The notes beneath the pieces are model-generated. The model had not been told where the DNA came from. It saw only the letters and a program-made list of their open reading frames with translations, and ran no database searches. Position numbers and translations under genes: made by a program. Below are positions 47,401 to 57,008 of a stretch of DNA of 64,000 bases, piece after piece. Position 1 is the first letter of the stretch. Every line of letters starts with the position of its first letter. Source of the DNA: Derxia gummosa DSM 723 (GTDB taxonomy: Bacteria; Pseudomonadota; Gammaproteobacteria; Burkholderiales; Burkholderiaceae_E); NCBI RefSeq assembly GCF_000482785.1, contig NZ_KI519499.1, positions 124,001-188,000 on the forward strand, given 5' to 3'.

Positions 47401-47519
47401 GGAAAGGCGTCGATCGGCAGCCCGCGCCAGGCGAACACGCCGGCCACGGCGAGCATGGCGGTGAGCACGAGGATGAGCAGGCGCTGCGCGAGCGCGAACG
47501 CCACCAGTCTGGAAAGCAT
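44451..47519 (-). CDS. Heavy-metal efflux RND pump (CzcA/CusA family)
   Basis: 1022 residues, normal length. The inner-membrane proton/metal antiporter of a tripartite efflux system. It has an N-terminal TM (ALAQRLLILVLTAMLAVAGV), two large periplasmic loops (FVDEAKQAVTAQVKLPAGYR in the second), and the TM4 motif IGMLVDAAVVVVEN with the proton-relay Asp401. This motif reads AIG...VDAA...EN rather than the DFG...DGA...EN of Zn/Co/Cd pumps, and is closer to the Cu/Ag (CusA-like) or related HME groups. Substrate is therefore probably monovalent metal but unproven. The adaptor gene is 9 bp upstream. Confidence 0.92.
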   Translation of the reverse strand: MLSRLVAFALAQRLLILVLTAMLAVAGVFAWRGLPIDAFPDVSSTQVKIIVKAPGMTPEEVETRIVVPVEQEMLGIPNARLVRSMSKYAIADVTIDFNEGTDLYWARQQVNERFAGVQPELPTTASGGIAPATTPLGEAFMFTIEGDATLAEKRRLLDWTIRPQLRSIPGVADVNALGGAVETFEVSPDPAALAARGITLAQLHEAVAANNRNDGAGRLRQAEESLLVRSSGSVQTLDDLGAIVVAERDGTVVRVRDVARVQMGALTRYGAVTRDGKGETVEGIVLTLRGANARAVVDAVRERLQQIGKTMPPGITLEPFYDRGDLVGRAVHTVSKALAEAIVLVLVLLFLFLGNLRAALVVAAILPLSALGTFVLMGQAGLSANLMSLGGLAIAIGMLVDAAVVVVENVEAHAAHPPPGARRPHLHIVWRAVQEVSTPVTAGIVIIAIVFTPLLSLEGLEGKLFAPVALTIIFALAASLLLSLTVIPVLAGMLLKQAGHATPPLVRWLERGYAPLLDGALAHPKRVAFGALAALALAAGLWPFIGKSFMPTMDEGDVIMQIEKLPSIDLDRSLATDLLVQQRVLEVVPEVSHIVARTGSDELGLDPMGPNDSDTFIVLKPAAEWRSADKNDIIDAVREVAGEFAGINTAFTQPIEMRTAEMLSGVRGDLAVKIYGSDLVTLNDAAKQVVEVLEKIPGSEDVLTIQNEGVQYLRIEIDRAAAGRFGFTVEQVQDALRQMVEGTEAGIVVQEGRRLPLVLRGGEGMRVSPELFMQLRLPREGGDAVPLASVARLEQGEGPLKIDRENGQRYAVVRANVRDRDLVGFVDEAKQAVTAQVKLPAGYRFEWGGQFENQQRTAARLAIVVPAALALIWLLLFGTFGSLRQATLVFANIPFALVGGVIALAVTREYLSVPASVGFIALMGIAVLNGLVLIGYFNQLIARGMPMAEVVRQGALRRLRPVLMTASITAFGLIPLLFATGPGSEIQRPLAIVVIGGLISSTALTLLLLPVLFRRFGMERAR

Positions 47520-47528
47520 GGCCGCCCC

Positions 47529-48764
47529 TTACTCGTGACCGAGGCCGACCCACATGCCCTTGACCGCGACCGTGCCGGTCACGACCACGCGCTGGCCGGC
47601 GGCGAGCGCCGCGCCGCGCACGAGGGTGGTGTCGGCGGTCTGGGCGAGGATCTCGACGTCGGCGGGCAGGAAGCCGTCGGGCTTCTCGACGAAGACGACG
47701 GTGCGGCCGTCGGCGCGCGCGATGGCGGCGGTGGGGACGGTGAAGCGGGCGTCGGGCTTGCCCGCCATGGCGGCGTTGCCGGCGGGCGAGGCGTTGCCGG
47801 CGGTCGCGGGCTTGCGCGCGTCGTCGTCGGCGTCGCGGGGCTTCGCGGCTGCGCCCGGCGCCGGCAGGCTCACGCCGGTGGCGACCGTGGCGCTCACGTA
47901 CTGGTTCAGGCGCAGGCAGCGCGCGGCATCGGGCAGTTCGGCGCGCAGCACGACGGTCTGGGCGCCCGCGCTGAGCTGCGGCGCGCTGCCGGTGATGCGG
48001 CCGGCGCCCGCGCAGCCTTCCACGCGCAGCGCCGCGCCGGGCGCGATGCTCGCAGCCTGGGCTGGCGTGGCCTGCAATTCGAGCAGGAGCCGCCCGCCGC
48101 GCACCAGCCGCGCCACGGGCGCGCCGGCTTCGAGGTGCTGGCCCGGCTGCGCCAGCCATTCGACCAGCGTGCCGGCCTCGGGCGCGCGCAGTTCCAGCGC
48201 CGGCGACAGCGCGCCGCCAGCGCCCTTCTCGATCGCCGCCGGCGACAGCCCCGCGAGGCGCAGCGCAGCGCGCTGTTCCTCCAGCGCGGCGCTCGCGCGC
48301 TGCTCGGCCGAGCGGCTTTCGAGCAGGCGGGATTCGGCGATGAGGCCGTCGTCGAACAGCGACTGGTCGCGCCTGAGCTTGTCGGCGGCGAGCCGGGCCT
48401 CGAGCGCGGCGGCGCGCAGTTCGCGCTGGTGAGCAAGCAGATCGGGGCTGGCGACGCGCGCCAGCAGCGCCTGCCGGCCGACCGCTTGCAGCGGCTCCGC
48501 CTCGACCGACTGGAGCACGCCCGCGAGCGGCGTGCTCAGCACGAGCTGGGCGCTCGCCGGCGCGACCACGCGGCCGTCGAGCCGCGCCTCGCTGCCGGTG
48601 GCGGCGGTCGCGGGCTGGAGCGGCGCGGTCCGGATCTGGGCGCGCTCGCGCTGGGCGGGGGAGATGGCGACGACGGCGGGCTCGGCTGCGACGGCCACGC
48701 CCGCCAGCGCGGCGAGCAGGGTCAGCGCGACGGCGGCGCGGCGATGGGCTTTCTCGAAAGTCAT
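47529..48764 (-). CDS. Periplasmic adaptor (membrane fusion protein) of the metal efflux system
   Basis: 411 residues. Signal peptide (AAVALTLLAALAGVAVAAEP), lipoyl/barrel-sandwich part (LDGRVVAPASAQLVLSTPLA), alpha-hairpin (LLAHQRELRAAALEARLAAD to EEQRAALRLAGLSPAAIEKG), beta-barrel region and C-terminal domain (DGRTVVFVEKPDGFLPADVE, VVTGTVAVKGMWVGLG). It links pump and outer-membrane channel. No extra N-terminal metal-binding His/Met domain is seen. First gene of the efflux operon, divergent from the two-component system. Confidence 0.9.
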   Translation of the reverse strand: MTFEKAHRRAAVALTLLAALAGVAVAAEPAVVAISPAQRERAQIRTAPLQPATAATGSEARLDGRVVAPASAQLVLSTPLAGVLQSVEAEPLQAVGRQALLARVASPDLLAHQRELRAAALEARLAADKLRRDQSLFDDGLIAESRLLESRSAEQRASAALEEQRAALRLAGLSPAAIEKGAGGALSPALELRAPEAGTLVEWLAQPGQHLEAGAPVARLVRGGRLLLELQATPAQAASIAPGAALRVEGCAGAGRITGSAPQLSAGAQTVVLRAELPDAARCLRLNQYVSATVATGVSLPAPGAAAKPRDADDDARKPATAGNASPAGNAAMAGKPDARFTVPTAAIARADGRTVVFVEKPDGFLPADVEILAQTADTTLVRGAALAAGQRVVVTGTVAVKGMWVGLGHE

Positions 48765-48808
48765 GGGGAGCCTGGGGGATGACAGCCGGCGGATGGTGGG
48801 GGCGCGGC

Positions 48809-48825
48809 ATTAAGACGGGCTGAAG
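48809..48825 (-). promoter_or_regulatory. Candidate OmpR/PmrA-type response regulator box
   Basis: On the minus strand CTTCAG, five bases, CTTAAT: two half-sites in the CTTAA-N5/6-CTTAA arrangement used by PmrA/QseB-type regulators. It lies in the 188-bp spacer between the efflux operon and the divergent two-component genes. Binding by the adjacent regulator is inference. Confidence 0.4.
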
Positions 48826-48952
48826 CCGACTATCGGCCCGATCCGACCCGTGCGGCGAGCCGAATCGGCCATGACGTCGCCCGGCATTCGGCGCGTTCGC
48901 CACATCGGCCCCGATGGCAGACTGCCCGCCCCCGCCGTCACCGCCGACCGCC

Positions 48953-49612
48953 ATGCACCTCCTCCTGCTCGAAGACGACCCTCTCCTCGGCGAAGCCCTG
49001 CGCGACTTCCTTCGCGCCGAGGGCCACACGGTGGACTGGCTCACCCGGCTGTCGCAGGCGCGCGCCGCGCTGCCCTCGCCCTACGACGCGCTGCTGGTGG
49101 ACTGGCAGCTGCCCGACGGCTCGGGCCTCGACTGGATCCGCGGCCTGCGCGCCGCCGGCAACGCGACGCCCATCCTGCTGCTCACGGCGCGCGACCGAGT
49201 GCCCGAGCGCATCGAAGGCCTCGACGCCGGCGCCGACGACTATCTCGTCAAGCCCTTCGCGCCCGAGGAACTGGCCGCCCGCGTGCGCGCCGCCGCCCGG
49301 CGCGGTGCCGGCCAGACCACGCCGCGCCTCGTCGCCGGGCCAGTCAGCCTCGATCCGGCCGCGCGCCGCGCCTGGCTCGGCGAGACCGAACTCAACCTCA
49401 CCGCGCGCGAATGGGCGCTGCTCGAAGCCCTCGCCCGCCGCGCCGGCCGCGTCGTGCCGCGCGCCGACCTGGAGCAGATGCTCTGGGGCTTCGACGGCGA
49501 GCTGTCGAGCAACGCGGTCGAGGTGCATCTGAGCAATCTGCGCAAGAAGATCGGCCGCGACACCATCGAGACGGTGCGCGGGCTGGGCTACCGCATGGCG
49601 GGGCGCGCGTGA
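48953..49612 (+). CDS. OmpR-family response regulator
   Basis: 219 residues from the ATG at 48953 (MHLLLLEDDPLLGEAL). The receiver domain has phospho-acceptor Asp50 in LLVDWQLPDGSG, acidic pair Glu/Asp at residues 6-8, and Lys in YLVKPFAPEELA. The C-terminal winged helix (LNLTAREWALLEALARRAGR, SSNAVEVHLSNLRKKIG, VRGLGYRM) binds DNA. The sequence is closest to the PmrA/QseB/TctD type. Its stop overlaps the kinase start (GTGA). It probably controls the divergent efflux operon. Confidence 0.93.
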   Translation: MHLLLLEDDPLLGEALRDFLRAEGHTVDWLTRLSQARAALPSPYDALLVDWQLPDGSGLDWIRGLRAAGNATPILLLTARDRVPERIEGLDAGADDYLVKPFAPEELAARVRAAARRGAGQTTPRLVAGPVSLDPAARRAWLGETELNLTAREWALLEALARRAGRVVPRADLEQMLWGFDGELSSNAVEVHLSNLRKKIGRDTIETVRGLGYRMAGRA

Positions 49613-51048
49613 ACCGGATGCCGGTCACGCCGCCCGGCATGGCCGACGGCACGCCGGCCGACGCCGGCCGCGCCCCGTCGATCGTCCAGCGCCTCGCGCG
49701 CACGGTCATCGTGCTGTCGGTCGGCTTCGGTCTCGCGGCGGCGCTGGTGATCGGCACCATCGTCACGCACGAGACCGACGCCCTGCTCGACGACGCGCTG
49801 CGCGAGTCGGCCGAGCTGCTGCTTGGTCTGGTCGAGCTCGAAGACAACGACCTGCCCGACATCTCCGGCAGCCTGCCCGCGCGGCCGCACCGCGAGCGCG
49901 TGGTCTGGCAGCTGCGTGCCGTGGGCGACGGTCATGTGCAGCTGCGCTCGCACGCCGCGCCGCGCGCGCCGCTCACCGCCGAGCTGCGCGACGGCTATGC
50001 CGAGACCGACGCGGGCTGGCGCGTCTTCACCCAGACCAGCCGGAACGGCGCGCTGGCCATCCAGGTCGCCCAGCAGCGCGCCGAGCGCAGCGGCGCGCGG
50101 CGCGAGGTGGTGGCGGCAACCTCGGTCGGCGCGCTCCTGCTCGGCCTCGCGCTCGCGCTCTGGCTGCAACGCCGCGTGCGTGAGGAACTGGCGCCGCTGC
50201 ACCGGCTGAGCGATGCGCTCGACCGCTTCGAGCCCGAGACCGGCGCCAATGCCGACCGCGACGGGAACGCCGGGCGCCAGGCCACCGACGCCGCGCCATC
50301 CGCCGCCGACCCCAACGACCCCGCCGGCGCCGCGCCCGCTACCGGCGGCGCCCGCCTCACCGCCCTGCCGCCGCCCGAACGCGAGGAACTCGTGCCGGTG
50401 CACGACGCCATCGGCGCCCTGGCCGAACGGCTCGCGCGCCGCGCCGCCGCCGAGCGCGCCTTCGCCGCCCATGCCGCGCATGCGCTGCGCACGCCGCTCG
50501 CGGGCATCGACGCCCAGCTCGCGGTGGCCGCGCGCGAGGCCGACGGCGCGCTGCGCGACCGGCTCGATCGCACCCGCGCCGCCACGCGCCGGCTCGCCAC
50601 CGTGGTCGCGGCGCTGCTCGCGCTGTTCCGCTCCGGCACCGACGCGCGCCGGCGCGCGCTCGGCCTGTGCGATCTGGTGGCCCAGGTGCCGGCCTCGGGT
50701 CTCGCCCTCGACGTGGCCGACGCCACGCTCGACGCCGACCCCGACCTGCTCGCCGCCGCGCTCGCCAACCTGCTCGACAACGCCGCCCGCCACGGCGCGC
50801 GCGGCGTGAGCATCGGCTGGGACGCGCGCGCCGCCGCCCTCGTGCTCGACGACGACGGCCCCGGCGTCGACGCCGAGCGCCGTGCCCATCTGCAACGCGG
50901 CCTCGACGAGCGCCAGCCCGACCACGCCGGCCTCGGCCTCGTGCTCGCCGACATGGTCGCGCGCGCTCATGGCGGCCGGCTGCGGCTGGTGGAGGGCGGT
51001 CGGGGCTTTCGGCTGGAGATGGGGCTGGGGCCGCGCCGGGCGGGGTGA
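49609..51048 (+). CDS. Sensor histidine kinase of the metal-efflux two-component system
   Basis: About 479 residues. GTG start overlapping the regulator stop; an ATG three codons later is the alternative. TM1 (LARTVIVLSVGFGLAAALVI), a periplasmic domain of about 120 residues, then TM2 (VAATSVGALLLGLALALWLQ) and an Ala/Pro linker. The dimerisation helix carries the phospho-acceptor His291 in AAHALRTPLAGI, then N box (ANLLDNAARHG), G1 (DDDGPGV) and G2 (HAGLGLVLADMV). The acidic residue normally following the His (HE or HD) is alanine here. Because that residue helps autophosphorylation in HisKA kinases, activity may be altered. Confidence 0.9.
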   Translation: MNRMPVTPPGMADGTPADAGRAPSIVQRLARTVIVLSVGFGLAAALVIGTIVTHETDALLDDALRESAELLLGLVELEDNDLPDISGSLPARPHRERVVWQLRAVGDGHVQLRSHAAPRAPLTAELRDGYAETDAGWRVFTQTSRNGALAIQVAQQRAERSGARREVVAATSVGALLLGLALALWLQRRVREELAPLHRLSDALDRFEPETGANADRDGNAGRQATDAAPSAADPNDPAGAAPATGGARLTALPPPEREELVPVHDAIGALAERLARRAAAERAFAAHAAHALRTPLAGIDAQLAVAAREADGALRDRLDRTRAATRRLATVVAALLALFRSGTDARRRALGLCDLVAQVPASGLALDVADATLDADPDLLAAALANLLDNAARHGARGVSIGWDARAAALVLDDDGPGVDAERRAHLQRGLDERQPDHAGLGLVLADMVARAHGGRLRLVEGGRGFRLEMGLGPRRAG

Positions 51049-51219
51049 GGGGCGGACGAGCGCGTCCCGAGGGCCGGCGCTGGCCGAGCGCACCGGGTCC
51101 GCCGGCGCGGGCGGCACGCTCGTGGCGTGGCATCGGCCACACGGCCGGTTCGCGCCGTCTTGGTCGATCGGCCGGCCGGCGGCAGGATCGCCGGCCTCGA
51201 CCGCCGCCGGACCCTTCAC

Positions 51220-51909
51220 ATGCGCCACGCAGGAAAACTCAAGAGCTGGAATGCCGACCGAGGCTTCGGCTTCATCGCCCTGACCGGGCAGGACGATGTC
51301 TTCGTCCACATCGGCGCGTTTGCGCGCGACGGCGTCGCGCCCGTGCCCGGCGAACCGCTGTGGTTCGAGATCGGCAGCGACGCGCGCGGCCGGCGCTGCG
51401 CGATCCGGCTGTCGCGCACGGCCGGAGGCGAGGCCGTGAAGCTCGGCGAGCTCGCGCTCGAACCGATCGCGCCGGCACGCGATGCCGCCGCACGCGTCGA
51501 CGCCGACGACCGCGTCCGGCGCGTGGGCGCCGATCGCCGCCCACGCGCCGCCGGCAAGGCCACGATCCGCGACACGCGCCGCACCCCCGAGGGCGCCAGC
51601 GGCCGACGCGACGGCGGTCGGCGTGGCGGTCGCTACCGCCTGCTGGTGCTGACGACGCTGGTCATCCTCGCCGTGGCCGGCTGGGACCAATTGCAGCGCC
51701 ATCGCACCGACCCGGCGGCCGAACCCGCCGACCTCGCCGAACCGGCCACACCCGAGCCGCTCCGCAGCTGCGACGGCCGCCTGCGCTGCAACCAGATGAC
51801 CTCCTGTGACGAAGCCACCTGGTTCCTGCGCCACTGCCCCGGCACCGAGATGGACGGCGACCACGACGGCGTGCCCTGCGAGCAGCAGTGGTGCGGCGGG
51901 CGGTTCTAG
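51220..51909 (+). CDS. Cold-shock domain protein with transmembrane helix and excalibur domain
   Basis: About 229 residues from the ATG at 51220 (MRHAGKLKSWNADRGFGF). The N-terminal cold-shock domain has both RNA-binding motifs (KSWNADRGFGFI, VFVHIGAF). A basic, Arg-rich linker follows, then one transmembrane helix (YRLLVLTTLVILAVAGW). The C-terminal cysteine-rich excalibur calcium-binding module has CNQMTSCDEATWFLRHCPG and the DxDxDGxxCE loop (DGDHDGVPCE). With this topology the cold-shock domain is cytoplasmic and the excalibur domain periplasmic, so the protein could link an envelope signal to RNA. Function is unknown. An upstream in-frame ATG at 51127 adds non-family residues. Confidence 0.85.
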   Translation: MRHAGKLKSWNADRGFGFIALTGQDDVFVHIGAFARDGVAPVPGEPLWFEIGSDARGRRCAIRLSRTAGGEAVKLGELALEPIAPARDAAARVDADDRVRRVGADRRPRAAGKATIRDTRRTPEGASGRRDGGRRGGRYRLLVLTTLVILAVAGWDQLQRHRTDPAAEPADLAEPATPEPLRSCDGRLRCNQMTSCDEATWFLRHCPGTEMDGDHDGVPCEQQWCGGRF

Positions 51910-51927
51910 CCGGTCCCGCCCACCACC

Positions 51928-52329
51928 TCACGGCGCCGGCGTCGCCAGCGGCTTGCCCTTCTCGACCACGTACACGCCGATCAGCTTCACGCCGGTGGCC
52001 GAATGGTTGTGCGCGCCGTGCACCACGCCGGCCGGGATCACGAAGCTCTCGCCGGCCTTGAGCAGGCGCGGCGCCTCGCCATCGATCTGCATCTCGACCT
52101 CGCCCTCGGCGATGTAGCCGATCTCGTCGCCGGCATGGGTGTGGCGCGCGACGGTGGCGCCCGGCGCGATCTCGACCCTGGCGACGATGGCCTCGCGGCC
52201 CGGCACCGACACATCGCCCTTGCCGACGACGGTGCGGGTGATGGGCGCGGGCGTCTGGGCGCCGGCGGGCGCGGCCGCGAGCAGCAGGCCGGCGGCGCAG
52301 AAAGCGGCGGCGATGAAGGTTCGGGTCAT
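51928..52329 (-). CDS. Periplasmic cupin-domain protein
   Basis: 133 residues. Signal peptide (MTRTFIAAAFCAAGLLLAAA ending near AGAQ) and a single cupin_2 barrel. The metal-binding motifs are HTHAGDEIGYIAEGEVEMQI (two His, one Glu) and PAGVVHGAHNHS (third His). Small secreted cupins of this kind are common; no reaction can be assigned. The short spacer to the convergent cold-shock gene is 18 bp. Confidence 0.88.
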   Translation of the reverse strand: MTRTFIAAAFCAAGLLLAAAPAGAQTPAPITRTVVGKGDVSVPGREAIVARVEIAPGATVARHTHAGDEIGYIAEGEVEMQIDGEAPRLLKAGESFVIPAGVVHGAHNHSATGVKLIGVYVVEKGKPLATPAP

Positions 52330-52452
52330 GGCGTTCTCCTGATCATGTGACGGGAGAGCGATGCTGCTCAGGCCGGCGCGCGCCGGACAGGCAGGAATAC
52401 CCAGCGGTTTCCGATCGCGCCGCGCGGTTGCGGCCGCGCCACGTGGGCACTT

Positions 52453-52484
52453 GCCCGCCGGCGAGCCGGCATCAGCCGGCGGGC
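52453..52484 (-). terminator. Hairpin after the hybrid kinase gene
   Basis: A 10-bp perfect G/C stem (GCCCGCCGGC and complement) with a 12-base loop, 44 bp after the kinase stop. There is no T-tract, so it may be factor-dependent or only stabilise the 3' end. Confidence 0.35.
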
Positions 52485-52527
52485 CGCGCGATGCGGCAGC
52501 CCGCCCCGGCCCGCGGTCGGGCCGATG

Positions 52528-54906
<2,379 letters not shown>

Positions 54907-55113
54907 TCGTCGTGCTCCAACTGCTGCTTCCTCCTGCGGCCGGCACGGTCGGCCGGCGCCTGTGATCTTTTTAACCGTTTCATGCCGGCCGCAATGTCAG
55001 GGGCAGCCGGCCCGGGGTCTGCCCGGGTTTTCCCGCTTTTCGCGTCGGGTTTGCGCTCGGGCAGCGGGCTGGGGCAGGCTTGTCCGTCCTCCAGCAACGC
55101 CAGAACGCCGCCA

Positions 55114-56901
55114 ATGAATCCGTCTTCTCCCCGCCTCGACGCGCTGCGCGCGCGTCTCGCCGCCAGCGGCATCGATGCCGTCGTGCTGCCATCGTCCGAT
55201 CCTCACCTGTCGGAGTACCTGCCCGCACATTGGCAGGGGCGCGCGTGGATGAGCGGTTTCACCGGGTCGATGGGCACGGCGGTCGTCACCCGCGACACGG
55301 CCGGCGTCTGGGCCGACAGCCGCTACTGGGTGCAGGCCGAGGCCGAACTGGCCGGCGGCGGCTTCAGTCTTATGAAGATCGGCACGCCGGCCGATCCGGG
55401 CCATGCCGACTGGCTCGCCGCCCACCTGCCGGCCGGCGCCACGGTGGCCGTCGACGGCGATGTGCTCGGCCTGGCCGCCGCGCGCCAACTGGCCGCGACG
55501 CTCGAAGCGAAGGGGATCCGCCTGCGCACCGACCTCGACCTGCTGGCCGCCGTCTGGCCCGACCGCCCCGCCCTGCCCGCCGCGCCCGTCTACGAACACG
55601 AACGCGCTCCGGTCAGCCGCGCCGCCAAGCTCGCGGGCGTGCGCGAGGCGATGGCGCGCGAGGGCGCCGACTGGCACTGGCTTTCGACGCTCGACGACAT
55701 CGCCTGGCTGTTCAACCTGCGCGGCAGCGACGTGGAGTTCAACCCGGTCTTCCTTTCTCATGCGCTCGTCGGGAAGAGCGGTGCGACCTTGTTCGTTGGC
55801 GAGGGAAAAGTCGACGCGGATCTCTCAGCGCGTCTCGCGGCCGACGGCGTCGCGCTGGCGCCGTATGAAACGGCGCGGGGCGCGCTCGCCGCCCTGCCTG
55901 CCGACGCGCGCGTCCTGATCGACCCGCGTCGCCTGACTTACGGCTTTCGGCAGGCGATTCCTGAGGGCGCGACCGTGATCGAGGCGGTGAATCCCTCGGT
56001 GTTCGCCAAGAGCCGCAAGACGCCCGAAGAAATGGCGCTGCTGCGCGAGACCATGGCGCACGACGGCGCAGCGCTGGCCGAGTTCTTCGCCTGGTTCGAG
56101 GCGGCGATGGCGCGCGGCGAGCGCATCACCGAACTGACGATCGACGAGCAGGCCACCGCCGCCCGCGCGCGCCGGCCCGGCTACGTGAGCCTGAGCTTCG
56201 CGACGATCGCCGGCTTCAACGCCAACGGCGCGATGCCGCACTACCGCGCCACCGAGGCCGCGCATGCCGTCATCGCGGGCGACGGTCTGCTGCTGATCGA
56301 CTCGGGCGGCCAGTACGCCGGTGGCACGACCGACATCACGCGCGTGGTGCCCGTGGGCACGCCGTCGGCCGAGCAGAAGCGCGATTTCACCGTGGTGCTG
56401 AAGGGGCTGATCGCGCTGAGCCGGGCGCGCTTTCCGGTCGGCATCCGCGCGCCGATGCTCGACGCGATCGCGCGCGCGCCGATGTGGGCCGAGGGCGTGG
56501 ACTACGGCCATGGCACGGGGCATGGCGTGGGCTGGTTTCTGAACGTACATGAAGGGCCGCAGAGCATCAGCTTCCGCGGCGCGGCCGAGCCGTTCACGGC
56601 GATGCAGGCCGGGATGCTCACGTCGATCGAGCCGGGGGTCTACCGGCCCGGCAAGTGGGGCGTGCGGCTGGAGAACCTGGTGTTGTGCCAGCCCGACGGA
56701 GCGAGCGAGTTCGGCGAGTTCCTGCGCTTCGAGGCGGCGACGCTGTGCCCGATCGACACGCGCTGCGTGGTGGTGGAGATGCTCACCGCCGTCGAGCGGG
56801 ATTGGCTCGACGCCTATCACGCCGAGGTGAGGGCGCGGGTCGGGCCGCTGGTGGAGGGAGCGGCGCGCGAGTGGCTGGAACGGCGGACGGTGGCGCTCTG
56901 A
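55114..56901 (+). CDS. Xaa-Pro aminopeptidase (M24 family)
   Basis: 595 residues from the ATG at 55114. The three-domain layout of the XPNPEP1-like long aminopeptidase P: two creatinase-N-type domains (residues 1 to about 310) and a C-terminal pita-bread catalytic domain. The metal ligands are all present: Asp396, Asp407, His470 (in HGTGHGVG), Glu506 (in SIEPGVY) and Glu520 (in RLENLV). It removes N-terminal residues preceding proline from peptides in the cytoplasm. No signal peptide. The frame is open far upstream of the ATG only because of high GC. Confidence 0.95.
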   Translation: MNPSSPRLDALRARLAASGIDAVVLPSSDPHLSEYLPAHWQGRAWMSGFTGSMGTAVVTRDTAGVWADSRYWVQAEAELAGGGFSLMKIGTPADPGHADWLAAHLPAGATVAVDGDVLGLAAARQLAATLEAKGIRLRTDLDLLAAVWPDRPALPAAPVYEHERAPVSRAAKLAGVREAMAREGADWHWLSTLDDIAWLFNLRGSDVEFNPVFLSHALVGKSGATLFVGEGKVDADLSARLAADGVALAPYETARGALAALPADARVLIDPRRLTYGFRQAIPEGATVIEAVNPSVFAKSRKTPEEMALLRETMAHDGAALAEFFAWFEAAMARGERITELTIDEQATAARARRPGYVSLSFATIAGFNANGAMPHYRATEAAHAVIAGDGLLLIDSGGQYAGGTTDITRVVPVGTPSAEQKRDFTVVLKGLIALSRARFPVGIRAPMLDAIARAPMWAEGVDYGHGTGHGVGWFLNVHEGPQSISFRGAAEPFTAMQAGMLTSIEPGVYRPGKWGVRLENLVLCQPDGASEFGEFLRFEAATLCPIDTRCVVVEMLTAVERDWLDAYHAEVRARVGPLVEGAAREWLERRTVAL

Positions 56902-57008
56902 AACGACAGCCGGGAACGGCATCGGTCCGGGCGCAAACATGTCGCCGCCGGAGTGTGCGATTTTCGGGCGCGCTTGCTTCCAAGAACGACACCCCGAGAA
57001 AGAACGCC

